A program made the position numbers and the translations under genes. 64,000 nt of DNA from Isoetes taiwanensis (taxonomy: Eukaryota; Streptophyta; Lycopodiopsida; Isoetales; Isoetaceae), in assembly GCA_021234155.1 (NCBI GenBank), contig JAJEKV010000011.1, positions 5,657,132 through 5,721,131 of the forward strand. The letters run 5' to 3'. Each line of letters begins with the position of its first letter. The first letter of the stretch is position 1. Under the pieces are notes generated by a model. That model searched no databases. It saw only the letters and a list, made by a program, of their open reading frames with translations, and was not told the origin of the DNA. This document shows, one piece after another, positions 33,495 to 45,496 of the stretch.

Positions 33495-35069
33495 TGTGAC
33501 GTCCCCTACTCATATACGGTGCACTCACCGTATACAAACAGGAGTTCATCCCCCATACCAGCTCCATGCTAATATAGGGCCCTCCATTATCACCGCAACC
33601 TTGAAGAGTTCCAAGTGGGAAGAATGAAGGGTCATTTACCCTGTCTCCCGGGGCCTACCTAGCATTTGAAGCGTACACATACATGTCAGTAGTACATACA
33701 TCAACATCATATGACCATCACGAAGGATGGTCCTCCACATATCTGCATAGACAAAGATCAGCACATCACATAGGGAATTCTACCCAAGGCTCGGACTCGG
33801 AGGATGGATGGACGGCTTGGGTCTCCCGAGTTCGCTTGGCATAGAATTCATGGCAATGGATTTGGCTGGCATAAGAACATGGCATTGGGTTGTCCACTCC
33901 ATCCGCCCCTCCTGTGCACACTTTGCAGAGTAGGCTGAAAAGTGTTGGGACCTGACCGGAGCCAGCCCGGGTGCATAGCCAAAGGGCTACGCTTCATCGG
34001 GTTACATCTCCCCAGCCCCGATGGGGCAGGTAGGGATCACTCCCTCCAGAGATCTACATGCCGACTCAAGGTGACTAGAGGGCCACGGCCCATATTGACT
34101 TGAACTCACTGGAAGGTCATATCCACCACCCCACGAGTGTCGAGCCCATGCCTTGCCCACACGCAGTGGCAAGCCATTAGACCTAGTCACAGTGATCCCC
34201 GGTAGGCTTTACACACCAGAGGGATCGTTCAAGAGTCAGGACACGAACCTCCTTATAAGCCAGTCTGGCCCCTTCACCCACAACCAGGTGTGGCTCTTGT
34301 GCACAGGCCGCATCTACAGTGTGCTAGAGAGGCTACTCTAGGAGCATCAACTACTAAGCCTTAGGGCCTCTACCCCCCTTCCCAATACAAGGAGTTCACA
34401 GAGATACATCATCCATATACATCACAGAAGAACTAAAGAACTAGATCTAATCTATATCATAGAGTTAGGTTCTTTAGTTAGTGTCTGGGATCTAGAGGTC
34501 TAGATAGCTGCTATGGGCAATTTAATAGGCTAAACCTACTGATTCTATGACTAGAAGACGGTTTAAGCTATTAAATTGACCAAATACCTGATCCTTGGGT
34601 GGCTCCTCCTGACCTGAGTTCAACCATCCTGCTGAGCTGATCGAATCAAGGGAAACTAATGGTGCGATTCGCTTGGGCAGAGTCTGGGAGGCGGTTTTGG
34701 CTCCTGGGGCAGCCAAAACAGAGCTCTAAAACACTATGGACGAAAACTAGCAAGTTAGGGTTTCCCTACCCTAAATAGACATGGGTTTAGGGCTAGGGTT
34801 TCCAATTACCCCTTTTGGCATGTGGGATAATTGGAAAGGGCCCACTTGCCTTTAATGGCTAGGTGGCAAAATGTGCCTACATGGAAAGGTGTGCCCACAT
34901 TAATGTGCATATGTGCACATTAATAACATATGAACATACCTAGCAAGTTGCCCCTAGGGGCTACCTACCTGGCTATCCGTCGGCGTACACGTCGGTCGGA
35001 GTGGCGTGTACGCGTGACGAGGCAGTACAGTATACGTCCTGAGACCGTATACTGTGCTGGAACGTCACA
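33495..35069 (-). repeat. Gypsy 5' LTR
   Basis: About 1.58 kb, TGTGACG...CGTCACA, nearly identical to the 3' LTR. It carries the promoter for ORF1; TATATAAC-like motifs lie just inside, in the leader. Confidence 0.9.
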
Positions 35070-35074
35070 TCTGT

Positions 35075-36555
35075 GGATCTCTGCTGCAGTCGACCTAGCG
35101 GTGCAGCAACTCCGGCATGGTGCTCCATCTCCAGCTTCGTCTCCATTACATTCATAGCCATAGCCAGAAACACAAAGAAGAGGAGCCATGGTGGCCAAGT
35201 TCGGGACGTGTTGAAGGATTTCAAAGAAGATTACATAAAAACAGAGCAGATAGGTCAGATTAAGACTCTGCAAAGCTAGAAAAATGCCGGATTAAAGCTG
35301 GTTCTTGGGCCTGCAGAGCTAGAAATTCCGCCGGACTAAGCCGGTTCTTCAAGCTTGAGAAAAAGCGAGGGATATAAAGGAGATGGCGATTGATTCGGTC
35401 CAAGACTGGAATCAAAATCCGGCCCTGCCTGATCCGCCTCTGCACCCCACGATATGCCCCTGCCTGATCTCGCCAAATGCTAGGAAAAGGAGATTCCGGT
35501 TGCAGAATCCAACTTCTACAGGCTTGATCTTCATCTTTGCTCCGTTTCCTGAGTTTGGCAATCAGGGGCGACCTCCTTGCTCCCCTGCTTGGCAGTTGGT
35601 ACAGATCAAAAGGCGGATTTGTTACAGAAGGTTACAGAAGAGGGGCTGGGCTGTCAGCACCAGCAAAGGGCTCCTGTCAGCTATTCCGGCATATGTAAAC
35701 CGGTGTGGGCAACGTGGCTTTCTATCCCGGCTCCAGTTGAGTCCCTGTTTGTAGATTCCAGATCCTATCCTGTTTGCAGATGTCCGATCCTATTTGCAGG
35801 TGCTGGCAGTGACTGGAGTTCTTGTTTCCGGAGTTGTTTTGCTCAGCCCTGATAACGGCCTCCTATAAGGAGCCTGAGACTGGTTCCATTTCCTTACCAT
35901 TGGTGGCTGTACATTTAAACCCATTGCTGTTGTAAGAACGGATAGATCTAGTGCTGAAGGTAAGTAGGTCTTGATCAATGCCGAACCTTGTGACTCCATT
36001 AAAAGGAGTTAAATCAATTCTCGACTCAGTAGTCGAGAACACGGTTTATATTTTTTTATTAAATTAATTAAATTATTTTATATTTAATTAAATTAATTAT
36101 TAATTATATTTTAATATTATCATTTTTAATCTCAAGGGGATATATTCCCCTTTAGTTATTTTGGTTTTCCCCTCTCCCCTTCCCCCTTCATCTCTTCCCC
36201 CAACTCTTCCCACTTGCCCCCTCTTCTCACCCCCTTTTCCGAACTCACCTCGCCTTGCCCCTCTTCTCACCCCCTTTCGAACTCACCTCCCCTTGCCCCC
36301 TCTTCTCCCCCCCTCAAACTCACCTCCCTTGCCCCTCCTCTCACCTCCCCTTGCCCCCTCTTCTCAACCCCTTTTCGAACTTCCTCCCTCCCCCCTTCTT
36401 CTAACTTATCCCCTTCCATTACTTCTCTCAACTTCTCCCCCAACTTCTCCCCTTCCCCTCCCCCTGATCTAACAACGATTCAATGTAAAAAAATTTGTCA
36501 TTATGAGTCCCATTTTCAGTCTGAGTCCCAAAATTCGAGATTTGTCCCACTTTAA
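35075..36555. other. Right remainder of the insert in copia gag, no gene seen
   Basis: Holds short open frames without recognised domains, an AT-rich block (36040-36130) and a C/T-rich tract (36160-36470, repeats of CCCCCTCTTCTCACC and AACTCACCTCCCCTTG). Confidence 0.5.
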
Positions 36556-36945
36556 TTAAATACGACTTCCATACAAAGATTTTCGGAGTGCAAGACGGTT
36601 TCCTGCCATTTTGGAGGCATAGTGATTGTCAAGAAACATCAGCATTTCACTTGCAGTTCTGGCTTCCTTCACCAATCTTGCAGGTGTGTCACCCAAGCTA
36701 GTACAAATTATCAACCGAGCCTTGCGGTCCTTTTCAACATCATCATGCGTCTCATCCAAGACGATCTCAATAGTGCTATTAGCAGAAGGGGCAGGAGCCA
36801 AATTTGGCACAGAAGTGATATTCCAGAGGTTCTTGTCCTCAAAAATCATTTTGAGTTGCCAACGCCACATCTGATAGTCCCTGCCCTCAAAGCGAGGTAG
36901 AAGACGCCATTCAGATGAAGGTGGAGCATTCAGAACAGAATCCAT
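36556..36945 (-). pseudogene. Copia gag, N-terminal half
   Basis: Starts MDSVLNAPPSSEWRLL and reads FEGRDYQMWRWQLKMIFEDK, then DRKARLIICTSLGDTPA, EMLMFLDNHYASK and LALRKSLYGS. This is the usual DUF4219/UBN2-type N-terminus of copia Gag. The last codons (SRI, stop) are junction sequence of the insert; gag continues at 21328. Confidence 0.88.
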
Positions 36946-37084
36946 TTGGATCAGGAAATTACGATGGAAGAAGCTTTTCTTGGAGCTAAATATAGAGGCG
37001 AAGAAAGAGTAAAAAAAAAGGAACGGAAATAGAATTTGTGGTGGTGCGACCTAGGCGCCAAGAGAGAGTCGTGGGCCCATAACC

Positions 37085-37385
37085 TGTTGCAAAGAGAAAT
37101 CAAGTGTCTATATTGATGTAATCAACGGAACAACCAGAAGGTAAACAGAAGGCAAGCGTTGGTTGTTATGCCAGGCGATTGCAACTCAGGAGAAAAGCTA
37201 TTGAGAAACTACAACTTGATCTGTTTAAATAGATCAAGCTTTACAACGGCTACTGCTAATAATAGAAACTATGAAGCAAGAAAAGAGTTGAGTAGTTTGT
37301 TAACTACTTGAGATCTTCACTGTTGCTGCTGACAGCTTTATCTCAATTTGGAAGTTTGTTAGTATCCAGAACGGTATCTGCAACA
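37085..37385 (-). repeat. Copia 5' LTR
   Basis: 301 bp, TGTTGC...GCAACA, differing from the 3' LTR at scattered sites (for example a GCT insertion in a TGCTGCTGA run). Coding-strand sequence just after it (GGTTATGGGCCCA) is a candidate primer-binding site. Confidence 0.92.
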
Positions 37386-37390
37386 CTAAA
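37386..37390. repeat. Right target-site duplication of the copia element (CTAAA)
   Basis: Matches CTAAA at 16453-16457. Confidence 0.9.
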
Positions 37391-37930
37391 TTCCCAATCT
37401 TTCAGAGTCAACTAAATTGCCAATCTTTCAGAGTGCCCACACAAGGCATCGTCTCTTTTTTTGTAGTCTTTGTTTGCCGAGATCCACACTGCGATATGTC
37501 TTGCAGGCAACAATTAAAGATGTCCAATTGATGGTGTCAGGCTATATAATTTCCAGTAAATTACATGCTTCATATGCCTTGCTCGCCCAAAGAGATCCAC
37601 AATGCAGTTATAGTGGCGGTTATCTGATATAATGGCATAGTCTTTTTTCATAGCTTTGAAGTACTTAATGCCTTTCACACACAAGGCCAGCTTGACTGTA
37701 GGCAGCAAGGATAGAAGCAAATGTAATGTCATTTGGCATAACACCCAAGCCAACTTTACATTGCCATGCTGAGCATAACCAGTGATCATAGCACCCCATG
37801 CTTCCATATTGTGACTTGGTAGTCTCTCATACAACTGTCGGGCATCATCTATATTTCCACATTTCGGATACATAACAACAACAACAAGGGCATTTTCTAT
37901 AGCGACATCGGATTGGGGACATGCTTCGTT
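37391..37930 (-). pseudogene. PPR-DYW-type pseudogene, interrupted by the copia element
   Basis: The minus strand reads ACPQSDVAIENALVV, MYPKCGNIDDARQLYERLP, NMEAWGAMITGYAQHGNVKL, then frameshifted pieces including HYNCIVDLFGRARHMKHV and finally ALCGHSERLAI near 37420. The last phrase resembles the HSEKLAIAFG part of E+/DYW-class PPR proteins, which edit organelle RNA. A GTT-repeat expansion (VVVV) and several frame breaks mark it as dead. The copia element sits right at its 3' side, and a 25-bp duplication of the last coding bases lies at 37386-37432. Confidence 0.72.
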
Positions 37931-40900
37931 AGGTAATTTGTTAATAGATATCTCTTCCCCACTCTATTTCACCTACACTGCCACAAGCTTTTAAGATGCC
38001 CTACATCACCCCCCGTGTGAATATGCACACAAACCAAAGGGGGTTTAAGGGGGATTTTAATTTAAATGTGTTGGACCCAATGGTTGTGTTAATTAATGTC
38101 AATAGTAGTTATGTGTTGGTTGTTAATATCAATGGTTGTTATGTGTTGGGGGATTTAATTTTTATATATTGGATGTTAATGGTTTGTGTTGCAAAAAAAT
38201 ATTTTTGGCCCCTTCAGGACCTTAGGGACGTCCCCCCCCCTCGGTGTGACAAAAATTTTAGAATTCAAACCAGAAAAAAACTAGAATTCATTTTAGGCTT
38301 TCATCACCTGTAGCTTTTGAATTTCATTACAATAAAACAAATAGAACATAAGTAAAAGTTACCATAAAGATAGAGCAGATTGATCCCATTATTCTGAAAG
38401 TCATAAAGTTTGCAACACCCATACACAAACATTTTTCAACTGGAATTTAACAGCAGCCTTTGGCCTCCATGGATTCTTGTGGTGAGAAACCAAAGTGGGA
38501 AACTTTTCTGCTTGTTAGCACAAGGATCTAGAAGCCTTGGAATTTGCTTAATAAGTGTCTCAAAATCTAAAAATGCATGGTAATTTTTTGCAAGCTTCAT
38601 TCGAAATGAGCCATAAAACAATATCCAATAGCGCAATCCTGTATTAATCAACTGGTAGGATGTGAAAGCCTACCAAATCCGGCCGAAAATTGCTGTTTTA
38701 GCATCGATAACTTAACCAAACATATCCATATCAGACACTATCAAAAAAATCTCGGAGAGAGCTTTCCAACGCCATAAAAATCATCTCAAACAGAGCTCTG
38801 GATCTAAAGTTATGATAAGAAATGTGTTGTTGGCGGGGAAACTGCACTACATGCGCCCTTCAAGCCCTTCATGTGCCCATTATGCACCACACACACAAAA
38901 AGAGGGCTTTTGTTGTGAGCCATTGGTTGTTGACCATTGGAAAAAAAGCTAAAATCAATGGCCTTCATGTGCCCATTATGCACCACACACACAAAAAAAG
39001 GGCTTTTGTTGTGAGTCATTGGTTGTTGACCATTGAAAAAAAAAAAGGCTAAAATCAATGGCTCAGAAATGGTGCACTCTAGATGTACGCATTAGTACAT
39101 CCAGTTGAATACATCACGAAACCATAGGAAAACCTTAGTGAAAAGCATACAAAAACACAAAGAAAACCCCCTGTTATTATGCTGTATATGGCTTTATAGG
39201 TGCCCCATATAATGGCATCCTCTGATTTTCCCATTTGCTTGTGATGTGGAGTTTTAACGTCCACGCAAAGTGATAGTGCCAGCACATTCACTCGCTTCAA
39301 TAATGTATTGTTGTATTCTATTTGGGTTTGTTATAATACACATTTTTTTTTTTTTTTTGAAATTCCCATACCATTTTCTTTGTTGAGAAAGTGCAGTGTT
39401 GTGTGCAATCGATTCAAGCAACTATGCAACACATGTTTATAATAAACGGATTCACATGCTAATAAGAGTGCTTAGTCTAGGACTTGGTTTTATATCTGGC
39501 TTCCCTTGCTACGTCAGAAATCTTGAATGGGAAATTTTCCTACAATTCTTGAAGTCATTCCCAATTCCCAATTTTTATTTGAAAGCTTCCTCGTCAACAT
39601 CTTAATCCACCCACCTATCATCACCATTGTTGAAAAAAAAAAGTAACAATTAGATGAATGCATAGGAATTGAGTTGGCGCATCTTAATTCACCCACCTGT
39701 CATCGCCATTGTGAAAAAAAAAAAAAGTGACAATTAGATGAATGCATAAGAATTGAGTTGGCGCAATGCCTAAAGCATTGTAGGCATTGCGTTGGCTAGT
39801 TACATGACCTTACTAGAGATTTGCAAGGGAAGATGCATGCCTAGTTGAAATGTTGAAGGCAAATAAGGGGAAGATGGGAGTTCCAAATGTGCCTCATAAA
39901 TAAGCCCCAAGCATGAAAATATTGAATAAGAATAAGACTAAAAAACCAAAGCAACAATAGAAATTGCAAATGTGCTTTGAAGAGTTGAAGATGATTATTG
40001 TTAGATTGGGGAAGATGAGATTTCAAGTGTGCCTTATAAATAAGCACCAAGCATGAAAATATTTGGGGATTGCAAATGTGTTTTGAAGAGTTGAAGATGG
40101 TTACTGTTATGTCCTGGAAAGAATCACTTAAATCATGTTAGGTATCCATTTGTTCTCAACCTAGTCATAACTAAAGCCTCAATGCGCATGTACTCTCCTT
40201 TAGCAATTGTTATGGGTTAGTGTTGCAAACATAGGTTGAGAAAGCAGAGTAACATTGATACTTGGCTTGATGGTTGTGGAAGATGGAGTAAATATGGCAG
40301 GCAATCCAGAACCTGCTTCAAGTACACTTGATATGCTGTTTCAACCATAAGTGCATTCTATCTTCTGCGGAACATTGAACCATATTGATGACTTTCAGAC
40401 CTCCTTGTGAAACCATGATCCAAGGAAGCCTGAAGCAAGTGAAGTAATGGTACAAAGGATTATTATTTCAAGATCCATCAAGTCAGCGTAAACCACTATG
40501 AACTGCCACTTCCTCAACATATGTGAAAGCTGGTTTAACAGTGAGCAACGTCAAGCTTTCTTAACATGAGCATGATGGAGGAAATGAAGCTCCTGCAAAC
40601 AGGAGGTTTCATGGCTATGCATATCCAGATAATCAGTTGATAGTAATGTAGTAACTGAAGGCTACTGAACCAATGTATCATTATCCTCTATATGGTTGTA
40701 TTGCCAACTACGCTTGAACTGCAGTAAATCAGGAAAATAAAAGTAAAAACGAAAGTACCATGGCAGTGGCCAGCAATGTCTCAGAAACTTTTTTAAATCA
40801 CATTTAAGCATGAACTAGTGCCAATGTTAATACGTAAACGGTCCTTTCTCTTAACCTATTATTGTTGAAAGCAAGTAATATGCAGTTAATTTGCCACCAT

Positions 40901-41546
40901 GCATACACATATAAACAATCTCAATACAATTTGATCGCGAAAGAGGCTCTAGAGTAAAGTATCTTTCTCAAGGTCTGATTGTTGACTACATATTAACATG
41001 ATTAGTATAGACATTGGCAATTTAGAGTGATTTAGGGAGACGCAACTGTTTGCTCTGATCATAGCTATGAAATTACGGATTGAAAAACCATAGGCTAAAA
41101 TTAATGCTTTAGGTTGCTTTATGTTCTAGATATAGGGAGTTGAGTTGCCAAAATGCATAAAACATTGCGTTGGCTAGTTATATGATCTTACCAGAAATTT
41201 TTGGAGAAGGGAAAATGCATTGCCTAGTTGAAATGTTGAATGCAAATAAGGGGAAGATGGGATTTGCAAGTGCTAGCTTATATTAAGCCCCAACCATAAA
41301 AACATTGAATAAGAATAAGCTTAAAAGATCAAAGGAAACAATAGAAATTCCAAATGTGATTTGAAGAGTTGAAGTTGAGTTGTTAGATTGATTAAGTTAG
41401 TGTATCAAACATAGATTATATAGAAATTCTAATGCTTTATGTTGTTTTGTGTTCTGGCTTTAAGCAAAGGCTGTGGTTATTGTTGACGTGAGTTTGGAAG
41501 AAAGCGTAAATGAAGCGTCACCAAGTAAGTTACTACCCCACATTGT
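37931..41546. other. Intergenic stretch with local duplications, no gene identified
   Basis: Contains a 95-bp tandem duplication (38868-38962 and 38963-39060), an 82-bp tandem duplication (39601-39682 and 39683-39766) and a T-run near 39345. A longer imperfect direct repeat starts CCTAGTTGAAATGTTGAA at about 39840 and 41225. No protein was recognised. Confidence 0.5.
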
Positions 41547-41607
41547 TCTTATAATTAAAGTCGAGGTTTCAATATTACCACTTGTGAATAGAACTTATAT
41601 AAAGTAA

Positions 41608-42353
<746 letters not shown>

Positions 42354-42594
42354 ACTTGGCTATACATCGAAGTTATGTGATGTGCTCATGGAGTAAGAGG
42401 TGCACGTATTGTCAAATTCCTTTGCTCAACGAGTATCTGCCAAGATGGATACAAAGGAAATGAAGAGGATCTGCCAAGTCTACCTTGAACTCAAAGGAAA
42501 TGAAGCCATTTCTGCACATTGCAACCTGCATGCAAAAGAAATTAGATTTGAAAGCATAAAAAGAAGAAGCATCACTCTGAAAGCATAAGAAATC

Positions 42595-42800
42595 GTTATA
42601 TCTTCCTTTTCCTCAAGAACAGAGGATCTGGCGCAGGTTCGGCCAGAAAATCTCCATAAAAAAACAAAAACATTAAATAATAGGGTGAGCGCCACAGTGA
42701 TACCTTCCTTTTCCACAAGAACAGAGGATCTGGCACAAGTTCGGCCATAAAATCTCCATAAAGAAACAAAAACATTAAATAATAGGGTGAGTGTCACAGT
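42595..42800. repeat. Tandem duplication of about 104 bp
   Basis: Two adjacent copies of a segment containing TTCCTTTTCC, AGAACAGAGGATCTGGC and AACATTAAATAATAGGGTGA, with a few mismatches. Confidence 0.8.
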
Positions 42801-42931
42801 TGCTCGTGCCAGGGGATGCAAATAGGTCAAGAGCCATAGCCATCGAGCCACAGGCATCGTCCAGCGTCATCGCCAAGCCTCTGCCAAAAAGAAAAAACTA
42901 CAGAAAGAAAAATTGCTCCCCTTTCCATGTT

Positions 42932-43024
42932 GTGGGGGCATGCTTATTGGTGGCACATCTGGTGTGGCCGGTGACCCGCTCCCCGCGGTCCACACCGGAA
43001 TGTGCTCCCAATGAGCATGCCCCC
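42932..43024. repeat. Foldback (imperfect hairpin, about 35-bp arms)
   Basis: GGGGGCATGCTTATTGG...GGTGTGG at the left pairs with CCACACCGG...CCAATGAGCATGCCCCC at the right across a GC-rich loop. It lies about 200 bp upstream of the kinase start; it could be a small foldback element or a structured leader. Confidence 0.7.
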
Positions 43025-43218
43025 ATACATGCTTGCTAGCTTTACCCTAATGCACGTACCATTATTTGTAGTGTAATTTCGTATGATGCTTCTGATGGAG
43101 TGTTATTTCCTTGGATGCTTCTGATGCAGCCGATATTCCCCTGTAACACAGGCTGGAGATTCCGCACGTTAGTAATATAGCCTGACTTGGAGTCGCTGAA
43201 GCACAGATTACATTGAGC

Positions 43219-44796
43219 ATGAGGATTTGGTGGTGGGGGTCAAGGCCCCGTGATGAAACGCATTGGGCAAATGCGATCTCCAACACTGCAGAGCACATAG
43301 TTAACCGCGTACGCAGAGCAAGTAAAGAATGTAAGCGGTGCAAAGCTCTCCTATCTCTGGCCAGAGCAGCTGTTGAGTATTTGCCCTACTGGACCGAACA
43401 TTTTAAAGCAGAAATAGATGCAAGATTAAGGGAGGCAGATTCCGTCGGTCGGCATCTGGTTAGTGCCTTGAAGTCTGCTCTCGAGCTTACCCAGCTCTGT
43501 GATGGAAAAGGGCTTCACCATAGCCTAGGTGAGTTTGCTGAGGTTATTGATGATTTCTTAAGATATGCTACTATGTTGAATCGCTTGATCCGCGTCGAGC
43601 TATCTTCAAAGAATTCCCCTCAAAATCTTATAGAATTGTTCCATGAAAAGGTAGAAAAGGATTGTATTCTTTTCATGAAACTGCTGGAATGCTCTGCTCT
43701 GGATAAGCAGAAGACTTCTCTTCCGGAAGTCTGCTATGATGATCTGCGGGTTATAGATGATTTAGGTTGTGGGAGTTATGGAATTGTTCGAAAAGCAATT
43801 TGGAGGGGGTCAGAGGTAGCCCTCAAGGTTTCTCATTATGAGGGTGACAGGATGTTGCAAGATGAAATGCGTGTGCCTTTGGAGTTACAGCATTCAGATG
43901 CCTCGCACATCTTGAAGTTACTAGCTCAATCTCACACAGATAACCGCAGAGTCCTTGTTTTTGAACTCATGGATAAGGACATATACAAGCTTATCCGGAG
44001 CCCGGAAAAACCATCTTCTCTGCCAGATTTAGTTGAGCTGTTGCTTCAGATAGCTAAGGGGATGCGCCACTTGCACAGAAATAATGTGGTCCATCGTGAT
44101 CTCAAACCCAACAACATTTTGGTAAGGAGAAAAAGCAAAGATAGTAGACAAAACTATCTGGTGAAGATTGCTGATTTTGGTACGAGTAAATTGAATTTTG
44201 GCACCCAAAATAGCCACACTATGGATATTGGTACACTAAAGTATATGGCCCCTGAAGTGAAGAGTAACAGTGATGGTGAAGTCTTGAAGGGTCATTATGC
44301 ACGAAATGTAGACGTGTATAGTTTTGGAATCACTTGTAGAGAAATCCTTCCTCAAAGTGAGGTGCCTGGGGAGCTCCATGATTTGATTTGTCGTTCTTAC
44401 ATTGAGGATCCTCGTCAACACCCATGCTTTGATCAGATATGTGAAGAACTTTGGATTGTTATGGAAGAATTGTTAACAAATAATTCTAGGCAACTTATCA
44501 AGAGTTCAACGATTCTACCATGCTCTACAAGTGTAGAGGACATGGTGACAAATCTAACACTTGAAGGAGAGTTTGTAGTGGGCCAAACAGTGAAGGTGCA
44601 TTTCAATTTGGCTTGGTTTTATTGCGTCACATCTTGGAAAAGATGTTGCTCCAATGACATGGTATCTAGAATAAAGAATGATACATGGTCTAAGGGACCA
44701 GCAGAGAAAATAGTACATCAATACCAAATATCTTTAGATGATATGTTGAATGCTGGGTTCAAGATCGTTCTTGGTCATCAAAATCAGAAATCATAA
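43219..44796 (+). CDS. Protein kinase (TKL/Ser-Thr type) with N-terminal helical domain, single exon
   Basis: An uninterrupted 525-codon frame. Residues 1-170 are helical and leucine-rich (KECKRCKALLSLARAAVEYL, HLVSALKSALELTQL), without signal peptide or transmembrane segment. The kinase domain follows: glycine loop GCGSYGIVRKA (about 182), VALKV lysine (about 200), catalytic loop VVHRDLKPNNILV (about 290), KIADFGTSKL (about 318), YMAPEV (about 343), then the VDVYSFGI block. All catalytic residues are present, so it should be active. The helical N-terminus before a TKL-like kinase recalls plant kinases with N-terminal four-helix domains, but I cannot name the family. The start is the first ATG in frame (43219); an in-frame TTG lies at 43213. 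The 3' extension past residue 440 is unusual. Confidence 0.85.
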   Translation: MRIWWWGSRPRDETHWANAISNTAEHIVNRVRRASKECKRCKALLSLARAAVEYLPYWTEHFKAEIDARLREADSVGRHLVSALKSALELTQLCDGKGLHHSLGEFAEVIDDFLRYATMLNRLIRVELSSKNSPQNLIELFHEKVEKDCILFMKLLECSALDKQKTSLPEVCYDDLRVIDDLGCGSYGIVRKAIWRGSEVALKVSHYEGDRMLQDEMRVPLELQHSDASHILKLLAQSHTDNRRVLVFELMDKDIYKLIRSPEKPSSLPDLVELLLQIAKGMRHLHRNNVVHRDLKPNNILVRRKSKDSRQNYLVKIADFGTSKLNFGTQNSHTMDIGTLKYMAPEVKSNSDGEVLKGHYARNVDVYSFGITCREILPQSEVPGELHDLICRSYIEDPRQHPCFDQICEELWIVMEELLTNNSRQLIKSSTILPCSTSVEDMVTNLTLEGEFVVGQTVKVHFNLAWFYCVTSWKRCCSNDMVSRIKNDTWSKGPAEKIVHQYQISLDDMLNAGFKIVLGHQNQKS

Positions 44797-44924
44797 CTAA
44801 GATGATGCACGCGGAGGAATGCCCTTCGATGCCCCGAGGGTAAAATGGCTAAAATCAGACATTAAAATCATGTTTTCACAATCTATGTTTAAATCTAAAT
44901 TGCTACTTGAAAACAATACCTAGG
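44797..44924. other. 3' flank of the kinase gene up to the Helitron border
   Basis: 128 bp downstream of the kinase stop, without clear signals, ending at a Helitron 5' terminus. Confidence 0.4.
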
Positions 44925-45496
44925 TCTAATATAACAAAAATTGGAAATCTTAGGACCACGCCCTAATCTGGACGGTTTGGATTCATTCGTATCACGTGGC
45001 ATCATCCTAACCTTTCCTTGCAACTTACCTCTTTTTAGGGTTTTTTAGGGTTGTACTTTACGGCTGGAGCTGCTTGATCTTCGGCTTTATTTGGCTAGGA
45101 ATCCAAGTTACAGAGGCCAGAGCCATTCCGACATTGCCCAAGGTTTGATGGATGCCCAGTTCAAAGCCAAAGGCAGAGGTTTGATGGATACCCAGTGAAA
45201 GGTCGAATCTATAGTATCCAATGAAAGGTCGAATCTATATTTCTATATTTTGTTCTTCAGTGCCGATTCTATATTTTGTGTTTGAATGGATACGAATTTG
45301 GCCCAGGGAAAGATCAATTCTATTTTTTCGTTCTTCAGTGCGGGAAAGTTTTCTGCTTCTTCGCCATGCCGCTATCCCTTTTGAAGAAAAAAAATAAGGT
45401 ATGTGTTGTTTTGTTTCCATGGATATGGATCCGACTCTATTCATGCTTCAAATTTCATGCACTTGCATTTTCATGATTGGATCTGATTGGATGTGA

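Larger units (their letters stand above)
21767..35069 (-). mobile_element. Full-length Ty3/gypsy retrotransposon (chromovirus type) with two extra ORFs before gag
   Basis: 13.3 kb, LTRs at 21767-23346 and 33495-35069, TSD TCTGT. Minus-strand order: 5' LTR, tRNA-iMet primer site, ORF1 (H3-like), ORF2 (acidic), gag, protease, RT, RNase H, integrase with chromodomain, polypurine tract, 3' LTR. RT before integrase and a C-terminal chromodomain define a chromovirus-type gypsy element. Two ORFs of 400 and 515 codons upstream of gag are not part of the usual layout. Gag-pol is broken in several places; both extra ORFs are open. Four stem-loop repeats surround ORF1. Confidence 0.92.
21329..36566. mobile_element. 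Insert in copia gag (7-bp duplication TTCCATA) that later received the gypsy element
   Basis: TTCCATA occurs at 21322-21328 and 36567-36573, at the two sides of the gag break. Without the gypsy element the insert is about 1.93 kb: an inverted copy of gag, an unknown 300 bp (21467-21766) and 35075-36566. The right part has an AT-rich stretch (36040-36130) and a C/T-rich tract (36160-36470). I see no coding domain and no terminal inverted repeats. Confidence 0.6.
16458..37385 (-). mobile_element. Ty1/copia LTR retrotransposon with two nested insertions
   Basis: Bounded by near-identical LTRs (16458-16754 and 37085-37385) starting TGTTGC and ending GCAACA, with 5-bp target duplication CTAAA. 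Coding is on the minus strand in copia order: gag, zinc knuckle, protease, integrase, RT, RNase H. The 20.9 kb span is inflated by an insert in gag (21329-36566, which holds a gypsy element) and a 906-bp insert in RT (17854-18759). Without them the element would be about 4.8 kb, a normal copia size. Internal stops and frameshifts show that it is dead. Confidence 0.93.

Noticed and set aside
36160-36470. C/T-rich frames (Pro/Leu/Ser-rich peptides)
   Set aside because: Low-complexity polypyrimidine tract; no start context or homology.
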